Positions 1-7,583 of a DNA stretch of 64,000 nucleotides are shown here, piece by piece. This DNA is from Lysobacterales bacterium. Lineage in GTDB: Bacteria; Pseudomonadota; Gammaproteobacteria; Xanthomonadales; Marinicellaceae. Below the pieces are notes generated by a model. The model had not been told where the DNA came from and made no database searches. It saw nothing but the letters and a program-made list of their open reading frames with translations. The stretch lies in contig JALSLV010000030.1 of NCBI GenBank assembly GCA_026988115.1, positions 1-64,000 on the forward strand. The letters are read 5' to 3'. The translations under genes and the position numbers were made by a program. Positions within the stretch are counted from its first letter, which is position 1. Each line of letters starts with the position of its first letter.

Positions 1-786
1 TATTCACAAGCTGTAGTTTCAAGCAAAGGCGAGTTAATTGCTCATATCGGTCAAGGCAACCGCAAAGATGTGCGTAATGCCGTAGAAGCGGCACGCAAAG
101 CCACAGGCTGGACCAACACAACTGCACATAACCGCGCACAAGTGCTTTATTTTATAGCCGAAAACTTAAGTCTTCGCAGTGATGAATTTGCTAAAAACAT
201 TCAATCCATCACAGGCGTTACAGCTAAAGATGCCCAACGTGAAGTCGATGTCAGCATCGAAAGATTGTTTTATTATGCCGCCATAGCCGATAAATTTGAC
301 GGACAAGTGCACACGGTTCCAGTCAGAGGCGTTGTACTTGCCATGCCTGAAGCCAATGGCATCATGGGCATTGTTTGCCCTGATGAAAATCCATTACTTG
401 GTTTTGTCTCACTAATGGCAGCCACTATCGCAATGGGTAATCGAATTGTGATGATTCCATCGCAAAACTACTCATTAACGGCTTTAGAGTTCTACCAAAT
501 CCTTGAAACATCCGATGTTCCTGCAGGTGTGGTGAATATCATAAGCGGTGACAAAAATGAACTCGCACGCACTCTAGCCGATCATTATGAAGTCGAATCC
601 GTGTGGTATTTCGGTGATGCCGAAGGTTCTACCATGGTTGAAAAAGCCAGTGCCGACAACCTCAAACGAACATGGGTCAACAACGGCAAAGCCAGAGATT
701 GGTTTGATAACACCCAAGCACAAGGCAAAGAGTTTTTAAACCAAGCCACCGATATAAAAAATATCTGGACGCCATATGGGGAGTGA
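1..786 (+). CDS. Aldehyde dehydrogenase family protein, C-terminal part (5' end outside window)
   Basis: The reading frame is open from base 1, so only the last 261 residues are visible. They resemble an aldehyde dehydrogenase fold: a substrate/NAD-binding stretch with PDENPLLGFVSLMAATIAMGNR at about residues 120-145, a DVPAGVVNIISGD turn, and a short end. The family's catalytic cysteine and ELGGK glutamate motifs are absent from the visible part. The segment ends soon after the Rossmann half, which fits the catalytically idle second ALDH-like domain of double-domain proteins. That is inference, since the first half is not in the window. No downstream partner gene is coupled to it; repeats begin within about 40 bases of the stop. 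Confidence 0.75.
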   Translation, partial: YSQAVVSSKGELIAHIGQGNRKDVRNAVEAARKATGWTNTTAHNRAQVLYFIAENLSLRSDEFAKNIQSITGVTAKDAQREVDVSIERLFYYAAIADKFDGQVHTVPVRGVVLAMPEANGIMGIVCPDENPLLGFVSLMAATIAMGNRIVMIPSQNYSLTALEFYQILETSDVPAGVVNIISGDKNELARTLADHYEVESVWYFGDAEGSTMVEKASADNLKRTWVNNGKARDWFDNTQAQGKEFLNQATDIKNIWTPYGE

Positions 787-820
787 AAAGAAGTAACGCA
801 AAGTTTTTTTAAATAAAACA

Positions 821-860
821 CGTCATTGCGAGGGAGGAACGACCGTGGCAATCTCCTTGG
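821..860. repeat. Dispersed intergenic repeat (CGTCATTGCGAGG...GGCAATCTC type)
   Basis: This stretch begins CGTCATTGCGAGG and ends GGCAATCTCC. The same pair of half-sites recurs, in the opposite orientation, at about 2211-2242, 2400-2434 and 3346-3382. All copies lie between genes. Function unknown; it looks like a small palindromic mobile repeat. Confidence 0.7.
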
Positions 861-967
861 GTATCGTATTTTAAAGAAGAAACACAGTGGTTCGCGGAAA
901 AGACACGGAGTTGCACAGAGGTTTTTTATTATAATTTAATTTTTCTCATGTTTTGAGAATGTCTTTT

Positions 968-985
968 ATTATTATTATTATTATT
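968..985. repeat. Trinucleotide microsatellite (ATT)6
   Basis: Six perfect ATT units, followed by TTTA-type repeats to about 995. It lies in the non-coding stretch between the ALDH fragment and the MITE-like element, so it is not a coding phase-variation tract. Confidence 0.8.
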
Positions 986-998
986 TATTTATTTTTAA

Positions 999-1167
999 CT
1001 AGTGCTTGACCGAGAAAGTATTCGTAGCGAGGGAAAGTCTGGTTTTAGGCAATAATTTCTCATTATTTGAGGAGAATAGCTTGCTATTTGACGAGAATAA
1101 GGAGGAATTTTGTCAAAATCCAGCTTTTCCGCAGTAGAATATTCTTTCTCGGTCAGGCACTAACTAG
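999..1167. mobile_element. MITE-like element, copy 1 (terminal inverted repeats)
   Basis: The left end reads GTGCTTGACCGAGAAAG. The right end, read on the other strand, gives GTGCCTGACCGAGAAAG, so about 16 of 17 bases match as a terminal inverted repeat. Flanking bases show a TAACTA direct repeat, and CTAG occurs at both edges. The interior (AGAATAGC...GCTATTTG, then AAATCCAGCTTTTC) matches the element at 53369-53534. It has no convincing coding capacity of its own and is probably mobilised in trans by an IS transposase not seen here. It supplies the sequence just upstream of the gene at 1184. Confidence 0.8.
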
Positions 1168-1183
1168 CAAAGAGAAATTTATT

Positions 1184-1414
1184 ATGAAACGTAAACTGAT
1201 AATTGAATTGGACTCTGAAACAACGGAAAATTACTTAAAGTGGTTAGAGCCAATTCATCAACATTGTGCAGAAGCCAATTGTGAGTTCCCTGGTTTTAGT
1301 CTTAAACTTGACATCTACCCAACAATTTCAGAAATTGCCTACGGAGTTAATGAAGATAAATTAACAGAACTTGGGAATGTGAGCTTGAAACTTGTTGACT
1401 GTATAGAAGATTAA
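1184..1414 (+). CDS. Hypothetical protein, 76 aa
   Basis: I do not recognise this protein. It is a small acidic protein beginning MKRKLIIELDSETTENYLKW, with no signal peptide or membrane segment. I chose the ATG at 1184 because the frame upstream runs through the MITE-like element ending at 1167, so the longer reading from 1067 is an artefact of the insertion. It ends 3 bases before the next gene, which suggests co-transcription of a two-gene cassette. The surroundings are repeats, as in a recently acquired accessory patch. A defence or toxin/immunity role is possible but unsupported. Confidence 0.6.
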   Translation: MKRKLIIELDSETTENYLKWLEPIHQHCAEANCEFPGFSLKLDIYPTISEIAYGVNEDKLTELGNVSLKLVDCIED

Positions 1415-1417
1415 AAA

Positions 1418-2125
1418 ATGAAAATTAAAAAACTTTCAGATTTAGAAAATCATTTACCAAATATTAATAATTATTATAATAAGTTAAAAGATGATAAGTT
1501 ACGTGAACACACATATCTTTCAACATACCCTGAAATCATTAAATTTTCCCAAAATTCCCAATTGAATGACGTTCAAACATTTAAAATGCTTGCGTTAATG
1601 ACATATGCTTGGATGCCTCGTGTTTTACGTATTGATGATGAATATTTAGTTTGTGCAGCATCACAATTATCAAAAGCTAAGGACATTACAAAGAATAATT
1701 ATAAAGAAATAAAAATCCAACCAATTGCCGATTGCTTACATTCTTTAGTTGGTGCATCAAAAATATTACATTTCATTAATCCAGAGGTGTTTCCAATTTG
1801 GGATAGTAAAATTCAAATAATTGTAGGTGAAAACAATAATAACTATACCATGAAAAAATCAGAAAATTATTATCGTTATGTTGATATAGTTTATTCACTT
1901 ATAGAAAATAAAAAATTCTATTCATTTTATAAAAAATACAATCAAGCTAACCACAAAAGATTAAAAAGTATGAATATCGAACAATATGATGTATCTCCAG
2001 TACGAGCTATTGAAGCATCTATATTTGAAATGGCTAATAATTATAGTTTAGATGTACACTTTAATAGAATGGGAACCCTGCAAATCAACAGTGTTTCAGG
2101 AGTTTCGATAATCAATGCGTTCTAA
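1418..2125 (+). CDS. Hypothetical protein, 235 aa, 3' end overlapped by a dispersed repeat
   Basis: A soluble, very AT-rich protein with no signal peptide. A central block resembles a pattern I have seen in uncharacterised bacterial proteins: a mid-protein YAWMPRVLR followed by ASKILHFINPEVFPIWDSKI at about residues 113-132. I cannot name the family. The last 12 or so codons (from about 2089) lie inside a repeat that recurs between genes at 3226-3391, so the original C-terminus has probably been replaced or extended by repeat sequence. It directly follows the 76-aa gene and is likely co-expressed with it. Confidence 0.6.
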   Translation: MKIKKLSDLENHLPNINNYYNKLKDDKLREHTYLSTYPEIIKFSQNSQLNDVQTFKMLALMTYAWMPRVLRIDDEYLVCAASQLSKAKDITKNNYKEIKIQPIADCLHSLVGASKILHFINPEVFPIWDSKIQIIVGENNNNYTMKKSENYYRYVDIVYSLIENKKFYSFYKKYNQANHKRLKSMNIEQYDVSPVRAIEASIFEMANNYSLDVHFNRMGTLQINSVSGVSIINAF

Positions 2126-2252
2126 ATCGGTGGGCGAGGCCACACCCTACAAAAACTCTGTGAATCTCTGTGTTCCTTGTCAGTTTTAAACAAAATTGCG
2201 ATACTCAATGAGATTGCCGCGTCGTTCCTCCTCGCAATGACGCCATTTTTTT
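2089..2252. repeat. Long dispersed repeat, copy A
   Basis: About 165 bases starting CAGTGTTTCAGGA and ending near GCAATGACGCC, closely matching copy B at 3226-3391. Both contain an AATCAATGCGTTCTAAA block, a REP-like hairpin, an ACAAAAACTCTGTGAATCTC block and the GCAATCTC-type repeat. Copy A runs into the 3' end of the gene at 1418-2125. Confidence 0.8.
2128..2150 (-). repeat. REP-like hairpin with GTAG head
   Basis: On the minus strand it reads GTAGGGTGTGGCC followed by TCGCCCACCG, so GGTG..GG and CC..CACC pair as a stem behind a GTAG tetranucleotide. This is the architecture recognised by REP-associated tyrosine transposases, and one such gene lies at 29016-29984. Confidence 0.65.
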
Positions 2253-2440
2253 TATTCTTTGCGCTCCTTTGCGCCTTCTTTGCGACCTTTGCGTTCCGCT
2301 TTAAAAAACTCTGCGTAACTCTGCGCTTTCTCTGCGCTTTCTCTGCGCTTTCTCTGTGAACCTCTGTGTTCCTTAGCAGTTTCAAACAAAACCACGGTTC
2401 CCAAGGAGATTGCCACGTCTTTCCTCCTCGCAATAAAGAG
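2253..2440. repeat. Low-complexity and repeat-derived intergenic block
   Basis: Short tandem reiterations of TCTGCGCTT/CTTTGCG type at about 2265-2360, including three near-identical CTCTGCGCTTT units, then a further GCAATCTC-type repeat at 2400-2434. Open frames across it on both strands have repetitive, compositionally odd translations and are not credible genes. No promoter or gene is seen from 2126 to 2543. Confidence 0.6.
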
Positions 2441-2543
2441 TTTTAGTTCAATATAAATTGTTCTAAAGTGGTTTTGGTAAAGCTTGAGCCGCCTTAAAAT
2501 AAGCGGTGACATCCATTGAAATTATTTTTAAGTACCCATAATT

Positions 2544-2843
2544 TTATAAATGTAATCCAAAATCCATGTTCTGATGCAATATTCCTAATATTTCTATAAA
2601 GTTTTTACTTTTACGATAAAAAATTACGTGCTTTCCTTCTGGATAACTTAAATAATTGGGTTTAATATCTTCACGAGAATAACCAATATCAGGGTTGTGG
2701 GATAACCAGATAAAGCGGTTATTCAGTGCTGTTAAATAAACACTACGTTTTTGTTTACCCCATTTGTTTTGGGTGTAGCGTGCGATTTGTTTAAGGTCAT
2801 TTAATGCATTTGGAGTAAGTTTAAATCTATTTTTGGTTGGCAT
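2544..2843 (-). CDS. parE: RelE/ParE-family toxin
   Basis: About 99 residues from the ATG at 2843. The protein has the ParE-type layout: a helical hairpin with LTPNALNDLKQIARYTQNKW, then the beta-sheet core ending YPEGKHVIFYRKSKNFIEIL, typical of the RelE/ParE fold. Family members act on gyrase or on ribosome-bound mRNA; ParD pairing favours the ParE branch. It overlaps the upstream antitoxin gene by 17 bases, so the pair is translationally coupled with the antitoxin first. I preferred the ATG at 2843 (MPTKNRFKL) over 2855. The pair sits in a repeat-rich patch. Confidence 0.85.
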   Translation of the reverse strand: MPTKNRFKLTPNALNDLKQIARYTQNKWGKQKRSVYLTALNNRFIWLSHNPDIGYSREDIKPNYLSYPEGKHVIFYRKSKNFIEILGILHQNMDFGLHL

Positions 2844-3090
2844 CGTATTCAGCATCCATTTCTGCTATCAAACCAGTTAAGCTGTAATTTGCAAACTCTC
2901 CTTTGTCAGCTTGTGCTTCACTTGCGGCTAAATGTTCGCGCAAGGCTTTTAATTTTCTTTCATTAATTTCTAATAATCGCAAACCAGCACGAATAACTTC
3001 ACTAGTCGAATGAAATCGCCCTGTATTCAGTTGCGAATTGATAAAAGTTTCAAAATGATTACCCAGTGAAATACTTGTGTTTTTAGCCAT
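2827..3090 (-). CDS. parD: ParD-family antitoxin
   Basis: An 87-residue protein with an N-terminal ribbon-helix-helix DNA-binding segment (SISLGNHFETFINSQLNTGR at residues 6-25, then STSEVIRAGLRLLE). The charged C-terminal tail would wrap the toxin. This is the ParD/CopG-like type II antitoxin pattern. It normally represses its own operon and neutralises the toxin encoded just downstream (2544-2843). It starts with ATG at 3090, and the region upstream to 3200 is AT-rich and could hold the promoter. Confidence 0.85.
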   Translation of the reverse strand: MAKNTSISLGNHFETFINSQLNTGRFHSTSEVIRAGLRLLEINERKLKALREHLAASEAQADKGEFANYSLTGLIAEMDAEYDANQK

Positions 3091-3202
3091 AATGGTATCA
3101 AAAATGTTTGAATGCTTAAAATTATACCAATTATTGGTAGTTTTTCAATTGTTATTTCAATTATTAATCTTATAATATCTTTGATTTAAGTAAATATCCT
3201 CC

Positions 3203-3287
3203 GTAAGATGGGCTCCGCCCATCGGCAGTGTTTCAGGATTTTTGTTAATCAATGCGTTCTAAAGTGGTGTGCGAAGTTGCACCCTAC
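3203..3287. repeat. BIME-like pair of opposed REP hairpins
   Basis: A plus-strand hairpin at 3203-3225 reads GTAAGATGGGCTCCGCCCAT. About 38 bases later a minus-strand hairpin (3264-3287) reads GTAGGGTGCAACTTCGCACA. Two GTA(A)G-headed hairpins in opposite orientation form a BIME-like unit. A similar pair lies at 23739-23821. Confidence 0.65.
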
Positions 3288-3391
3288 AAAAACTCTGTGA
3301 ATCTCTGCGTTACTTATCAGTTTTAAACAAAATTGCGATACTCAATGAGATTGCCGCGTCGCTTCGCTCCTCGCAATGACGCCTTTTTTAC
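3226..3391. repeat. Long dispersed repeat, copy B
   Basis: Close match to copy A (2089-2252), including the AATCAATGCGTTCTAAA, AAACTCTGTGAATCTC and GCAATCTC-type segments. Here it is wholly intergenic and abuts the displaced recN tail at 3398. Confidence 0.8.
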
Positions 3392-3397
3392 TTATCC

Positions 3398-3466
3398 CAA
3401 CATAAACGCTTTGGCTTGTTCTAAGGTAGTTTGTGTGATGGTTGAACCACCAGACATACGGGTTAG
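3398..3466 (-). pseudogene. Displaced copy of the recN 3' end
   Basis: Read on the minus strand this encodes RMSGGSTITQTTLEQAKAFM, then Leu-Gly-stop. This matches the last codons of recN (3994-4062), with about 8 differences in 69 bases, several at codon third positions. It has no start and no upstream recN sequence. It lies about 600 bases downstream of the true recN end, on the far side of the small gene at 3638-3988, so it looks like the old gene terminus left behind after an insertion or replacement. Confidence 0.8.
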
Positions 3467-3637
3467 ATTGTGATTCTCGCTCCCACGATGTATAGCAGTA
3501 ATTAAATGAAGGCTGTCAAAACCAAATGAATCATTACGCATTCCCACACGGAGCGTGAGGAACGAGTTTGCGTTCTTTTTATAGTGTTAAACTCATTTAA
3601 AAAAGTTTAAGTCGCTGGGCGAGGATACACCATAATA
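3467..3637. other. Non-coding stretch with decayed REP-like hairpin
   Basis: No gene seen. Bases 3613-3634 (minus strand GGTGTATCCTCGCCCAGC) resemble the REP hairpins nearby but have lost the GTAG head. The rest is unremarkable debris between the displaced recN tail and the next gene. Confidence 0.4.
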
Positions 3638-3988
3638 TTATGGATATAATCTATTTTTTGCTTGTTTAGTTAGGTAAGTAATAATTGGTTTTGCAGATTG
3701 TATTTGATATAAATGTTCAAGAAAGCATGTAGAAATGGCATTTTCTAAGACGTCATTTTTAGTTACAGATTGATTAATAAGTTCAGCAAAGTGGATTAAA
3801 TTTTTATTTGAAATTGTGCTGTGATATTTTCCGTAGTAATAGGTAAAATCTTGGAATAAGCCATGTAAATTTTGTCTATTGGGATCAAGTTCTTCAAATA
3901 GTTCATCTTGAAATTCGGGGAATAATTTCATTATAATATTTGATACCTCATTAAAATCCCTTTTTGTTAATTTTAATTTTGACATCAT
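3638..3988 (-). CDS. Hypothetical protein coupled to recN, 116 aa
   Basis: Start and recN stop overlap as TAATG, so this gene is translationally coupled to recN. The protein is small and helical, with no signal peptide. A middle segment NLHGLFQDFTYYYGKYHSTI is followed by ENAISTCFLEHLYQI. The latter pattern resembles small immunity-like proteins, but I cannot assign it with confidence. It lies between the true recN end and a displaced copy of that end, so it probably arrived by insertion and is not an ancestral RecN partner. Function unknown. Confidence 0.6.
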   Translation of the reverse strand: MMSKLKLTKRDFNEVSNIIMKLFPEFQDELFEELDPNRQNLHGLFQDFTYYYGKYHSTISNKNLIHFAELINQSVTKNDVLENAISTCFLEHLYQIQSAKPIITYLTKQAKNRLYP

Positions 3989-5640
3989 TAATTCAACATA
4001 AATGCTTTGGCTTGTTCTAGGGTGGTTTGTGTGATGGTTGAACCGCCTGACATGCGGGCGAGTTCTTGGATGCGTTGGTTGTTATTGAGTCGGTCCACCG
4101 AGCTTTCGGTCAAACCATTGACTTCGGTTTTACTCACGAGGTAATGGTGGTGTGCCAGTCCTGCTACGTGAGGTAGGTGAGTGACGGCGAAGACTTGTTG
4201 TTTGTTGCTGAGTTTACGCATCAATTTGCCGACAGTTTCGGCGACAGCTCCTCCGATACCGGCATCGACTTCATCAAACACAAAGCTCGAGGATTGGTCT
4301 TGTTTTTTGCATATTTCTATGGCGAGTGCAATTCGTGATAACTCACCACCTGAGGCGGTTTTGGACATCTTTTGTGGGGCTTGTCCTGGGTTCATGATGA
4401 CTTCAAAATCACAATTATCTTGCCCTAATAATGAAATGTTTGCCTCTTTGTTATGCTTGATTTGTACAATAAAATGTGCTTTGTTTAATCCTAGTTTTTG
4501 AATAACTTGGGTGACATTATTGCTAAATGTTTTGGCAGTTTGGATTCGCTTATTTGATAATTGTTGAGATTTTTTAACGTATTTTTCTTCAATTTTAGTT
4601 AAATTTTCCAATAACTTGGCGCGTTTTTGTTTTTGTGAATCATTTAACTCCAGCTTCTCTGTTAGGTCAAGATGGTGTTGGTAAAGATTTTCAGCATTGA
4701 CTTGGTGTTTGCGTGCTGTGCTGTATATTTGGTCTAAGCGATTTTCGATTTCGTGTAATTTTTCGGGATTAACTTCGACTTGACTGTGTTGTGCTTGGAT
4801 TTCCGTTTCGATTTCATTTAAATTAATAGAGACTTCATCCAACATAGTTAAGATTTCACTCAAATCTATGCCTTGTATTTCAGTTAATGACGCAGTAATT
4901 TCGGCAATGACTTGGGTGACATTGTTATGGTCGCCATTTAACAAAGCCAGTGATTTATCCATGTTGCTTAAGGTGTCAACCGCACCAGTTAAGGCTTTTT
5001 GTTGTTGGTGCAGTTTATCCAGTTCATTTTCGGTCAAATTTAACTGTGATAATTCTTCAAATTGATAACGTAATAATTGGCTTTCGGATTCGTTCAATGC
5101 TCCTGCTAATTCAATTTCTGATAGTTGTGTTTGTGTTTGTTTGTGTTGTTGGTAAAGTTCTGCTACTTGAGTCAATAAATCCTTATAATCACCCGTTTCA
5201 TCAATAACAGCAAGCTGGTATTTGGCATTGTTGAGTTTAATTTGATCGTGTTGCCCATGAATTTGCACTAATAATTCACCCAATTGCTTTAGACTGGCAT
5301 TGGTGCAAGGTCTGGAGTTGAGCCATGATTTAGATCGTCCATCAGCAGTAATAACTCGCCTAATTTCAATTTCATTTGTTTCATCAAAGTCCAATTGTGC
5401 TAACCATTGCTGTGCTAATTTATTTTGGCTGATGTCGAATAGGGCTATTATTTCGCACTTTTGTTCGCCACTGCGAATGACTGAATAGTCCGCTCTATTA
5501 CCAAGTATGAGTGATAAAGCACCCACAATTATGGACTTGCCTGCTCCAGTTTCTCCAGTAAAGGCTTGAAAGCCACTAGAGAAATCCAAATCCAGTTGCT
5601 TGATAAGAACATAATTTTTTATAAAAAGTGACTTTAGCAT
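3988..5640 (-). CDS. recN: DNA repair protein RecN
   Basis: A 550-residue SMC-like ATPase, close to the usual RecN length (about 553). It acts in double-strand break repair. The Walker A motif GETGAGKS is at residues 29-36. A long helical coiled-coil middle (about 150-370) is followed by the ABC signature SGGELSRIALAIE and Walker B/D-loop FVFDEVDAGIGG. It is transcribed away from grpE, a common gammaproteobacterial arrangement. I looked for a canonical LexA box (CTG-N10-CAG) in the 60-base intergenic region and found none, so SOS control is not evident here. The 3' end appears to have been involved in a duplication (see 3398-3466). Confidence 0.97.
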   Translation of the reverse strand: MLKSLFIKNYVLIKQLDLDFSSGFQAFTGETGAGKSIIVGALSLILGNRADYSVIRSGEQKCEIIALFDISQNKLAQQWLAQLDFDETNEIEIRRVITADGRSKSWLNSRPCTNASLKQLGELLVQIHGQHDQIKLNNAKYQLAVIDETGDYKDLLTQVAELYQQHKQTQTQLSEIELAGALNESESQLLRYQFEELSQLNLTENELDKLHQQQKALTGAVDTLSNMDKSLALLNGDHNNVTQVIAEITASLTEIQGIDLSEILTMLDEVSINLNEIETEIQAQHSQVEVNPEKLHEIENRLDQIYSTARKHQVNAENLYQHHLDLTEKLELNDSQKQKRAKLLENLTKIEEKYVKKSQQLSNKRIQTAKTFSNNVTQVIQKLGLNKAHFIVQIKHNKEANISLLGQDNCDFEVIMNPGQAPQKMSKTASGGELSRIALAIEICKKQDQSSSFVFDEVDAGIGGAVAETVGKLMRKLSNKQQVFAVTHLPHVAGLAHHHYLVSKTEVNGLTESSVDRLNNNQRIQELARMSGGSTITQTTLEQAKAFMLN

Positions 5641-5700
5641 ATTGAAATTTGAGTAATAAACATTATATAAGCGCCTGTTATTGTATCTATATTACAGAGA

Positions 5701-6270
5701 ATGAACAAGATGAATGAAGAAACCCCTAAAAAAGAAGTGGATATTGAAGAAGTTATGGATAACCTCAATAATGCAGAAGATGTATCTGAAGCCGAAATAG
5801 AGTCTGAAATTGTGGAAGAAGAAATTCAACGCGATGATGAAGTGGCTAAATGCAAAGAAGAAATAATTCGCCTGCATGCGGAGATGGATAATATCCGTAA
5901 ACGCAATGCTCGTGAGTTGGATAACTTACGTAAATATGCGATTGATCGTTTTGCTAAAGCTTTGCTTCCCGTTGCCGATAGCATGGATAAGGAGCTTGAG
6001 GCTTTTGAGAAAGATGGCGTTGAAATGACGGTTGAACAAATGGTTGAGGGAACTAAAATGACACAACATGTGCTTAATAAAGTGCTCAAAGATAATGGCA
6101 TGAAAATTATTAATCCAGTTGGTGAAAAATTCAACCCTGAATTTCATGAAGCCATGACACAAATCCCTAATCCTAATTTGGCTCCCAATACGATTGTGGA
6201 TGTATTCCAAAAAGGTTATATCTTAAATGGTCGCCTTGTACGTCCTGCAATGGTTGTTGTTTCTAAATAA
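5701..6270 (+). CDS. grpE: Nucleotide exchange factor GrpE
   Basis: GrpE releases ADP from DnaK. The protein has an acidic N-terminal tail (residues 1-55), the long dimerisation helix (RLHAEMDNIRKRNARELDNL, about 54-73), and the C-terminal beta-domain with FNPEFHEAM and a VVDVFQKGYIL-like segment near the end. At 189 residues it has normal size. An ATG at 5710 (MNEETPKK) has the better-spaced upstream AGAGA, so translation may begin there. dnaK and dnaJ do not follow; a terminator at 6290-6327 ends the unit, so grpE is monocistronic here. Confidence 0.97.
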   Translation: MNKMNEETPKKEVDIEEVMDNLNNAEDVSEAEIESEIVEEEIQRDDEVAKCKEEIIRLHAEMDNIRKRNARELDNLRKYAIDRFAKALLPVADSMDKELEAFEKDGVEMTVEQMVEGTKMTQHVLNKVLKDNGMKIINPVGEKFNPEFHEAMTQIPNPNLAPNTIVDVFQKGYILNGRLVRPAMVVVSK

Positions 6271-6289
6271 GACTTTTTCAAAAGCAAAT

Positions 6290-6327
6290 AAAAATGGCAT
6301 TCCAAAAGGATGCCATTTTTTATTTTT
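6290..6327 (+). terminator. Rho-independent terminator of grpE
   Basis: Stem AAAATGGCAT / ATGCCATTTT with a 9-base loop, followed by a T-rich run, 20 bases after the grpE stop. It is nearly symmetrical (A-run before, T-run after), so it may also stop transcripts from the opposing fad operon. Confidence 0.9.
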
Positions 6328-6376
6328 GTAATCTGGATCCTATAACCTAAAACCTGTCACCTGATACCTGAAAAAA

Positions 6377-7570
6377 CTACAACGCCTCAATAATGCCAGC
6401 AGCACCCATACCAGTACCAATACACATGGTTATCATGCCGTATTTTCCACCAGTTCGGCGCAAGCCGTGAATGGCAGTGGCAGCTCGGATTGCGCCTGTT
6501 GCACCTAATGGATGACCTAATGCAATAGCGCCACCATTTGGATTGACTTTATCGGTATCTAAATTTAATTCACCAATAACAGCCAAAGATTGAGCGGCAA
6601 AGGCTTCATTGAGTTCAATCCAATCCATGTCTTGGACTTTTAATCCAGCAAGGTCTAACACCTTTGGAATGGCTTTTATTGGCCCAATACCCATAATATC
6701 AGCAGGAACACCCGCGACAGAAAATCCGTGGTATTTGGCTATTGGGGTCATGTTGTAACGCTTTAAGGTTTCTTCATTAACCAACAACAATGAACCTGCT
6801 CCATCACTCATTTGTGATGAGTTACCTGCGGTGACCGAACCACCCATCTTGAACACAGCACGCAATTTGTTTAACACCTCAATTGAAGTGCCTTTACGTG
6901 GACCCTCGTCATTTTCAACCGTTTTTGTAGAGACGATAGTTTCGGCCTTGGCTAAGTCAGGTGTGCGTGATTCAATGGTATAAGGCGCGATTTCATCTTT
7001 AAAATAGCCTTTTTCGATGGCATTTAAGGCACGCATATGTGAATTGTAAGCAAATTCATCTTGGGCTTGACGCGATACCTTCCATTGGTCAGCGACATTT
7101 TCGGCAGTAATTCCCATGCCATAAGCAATGCCGATGTTATCATCTTCAAACACTTTTGGGTTCATGGTGACTTTATTGCCCATCATTGGCACCATGCTCA
7201 TGGATTCTGTTCCACCAGCAATGGCGCAGTTCATTTGCCCTGTGGCAATTTGTTGAGCCGCAATAGCAATGGCTTGTACGCCTGATGAACAAAAGCGGTT
7301 GATGGTCATGGCAGGAACGGTATCAGGAATACCAGCAAGTAAGCTGGCGATACGGGCAATATTCATGCCTTGTTCACCCTCAGGCATGGCACAACCAATG
7401 ACCACATCGCCGATTTCATTTTTATCAAAATCAGGGTGGCGTGCAAGCATGGTTGACATACAATGCGATAATAAATCATCAGGACGGGTTTTGTTAAACA
7501 TGCCTCTTGGTGCTTTACCAACAGGAGTTCTTACGGCTTCTACGATATAAACGTCTTGTACTTGTTTCAT
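6377..7570 (-). CDS. fadA: Acetyl-CoA C-acyltransferase (3-ketoacyl-CoA thiolase)
   Basis: A 397-residue thiolase that performs the last step of beta-oxidation, cleaving 3-ketoacyl-CoA with CoA. The nucleophilic Cys94 is in NRFCSSGVQA. The second active-site signature NGGAIALGHPLGATGA (His near 355) and the C-terminal CIGTGMGAAGI cysteine are intact. It lies 13 bases downstream of the fusion enzyme at 7584-9950, so the two enzymes form a functional pair in one transcript. The arrangement multifunctional enzyme-thiolase with a FadE-type gene resembles the fadN-fadA-fadE grouping of other bacteria, which is why I use the fadA symbol. Confidence 0.95.
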   Translation of the reverse strand: MKQVQDVYIVEAVRTPVGKAPRGMFNKTRPDDLLSHCMSTMLARHPDFDKNEIGDVVIGCAMPEGEQGMNIARIASLLAGIPDTVPAMTINRFCSSGVQAIAIAAQQIATGQMNCAIAGGTESMSMVPMMGNKVTMNPKVFEDDNIGIAYGMGITAENVADQWKVSRQAQDEFAYNSHMRALNAIEKGYFKDEIAPYTIESRTPDLAKAETIVSTKTVENDEGPRKGTSIEVLNKLRAVFKMGGSVTAGNSSQMSDGAGSLLLVNEETLKRYNMTPIAKYHGFSVAGVPADIMGIGPIKAIPKVLDLAGLKVQDMDWIELNEAFAAQSLAVIGELNLDTDKVNPNGGAIALGHPLGATGAIRAATAIHGLRRTGGKYGMITMCIGTGMGAAGIIEAL

Positions 7571-7583
7571 AATATTTCTCCTA

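Noticed and set aside
1067-1183. A longer start for the 76-residue gene
   Set aside because: The added 39 codons lie mostly in the MITE-like element ending at 1167; the ATG at 1184 is the sensible start.
2122-2512. Open frames on both strands in the repeat block, up to 103 codons
   Set aside because: They translate repeats and low-complexity CTTTGCG-type sequence; no start signals and no protein-like composition.
5641-5700. Possible LexA box controlling recN
   Set aside because: CTG and CAG occur but with 17 bases between them, not the 10 of a canonical site.
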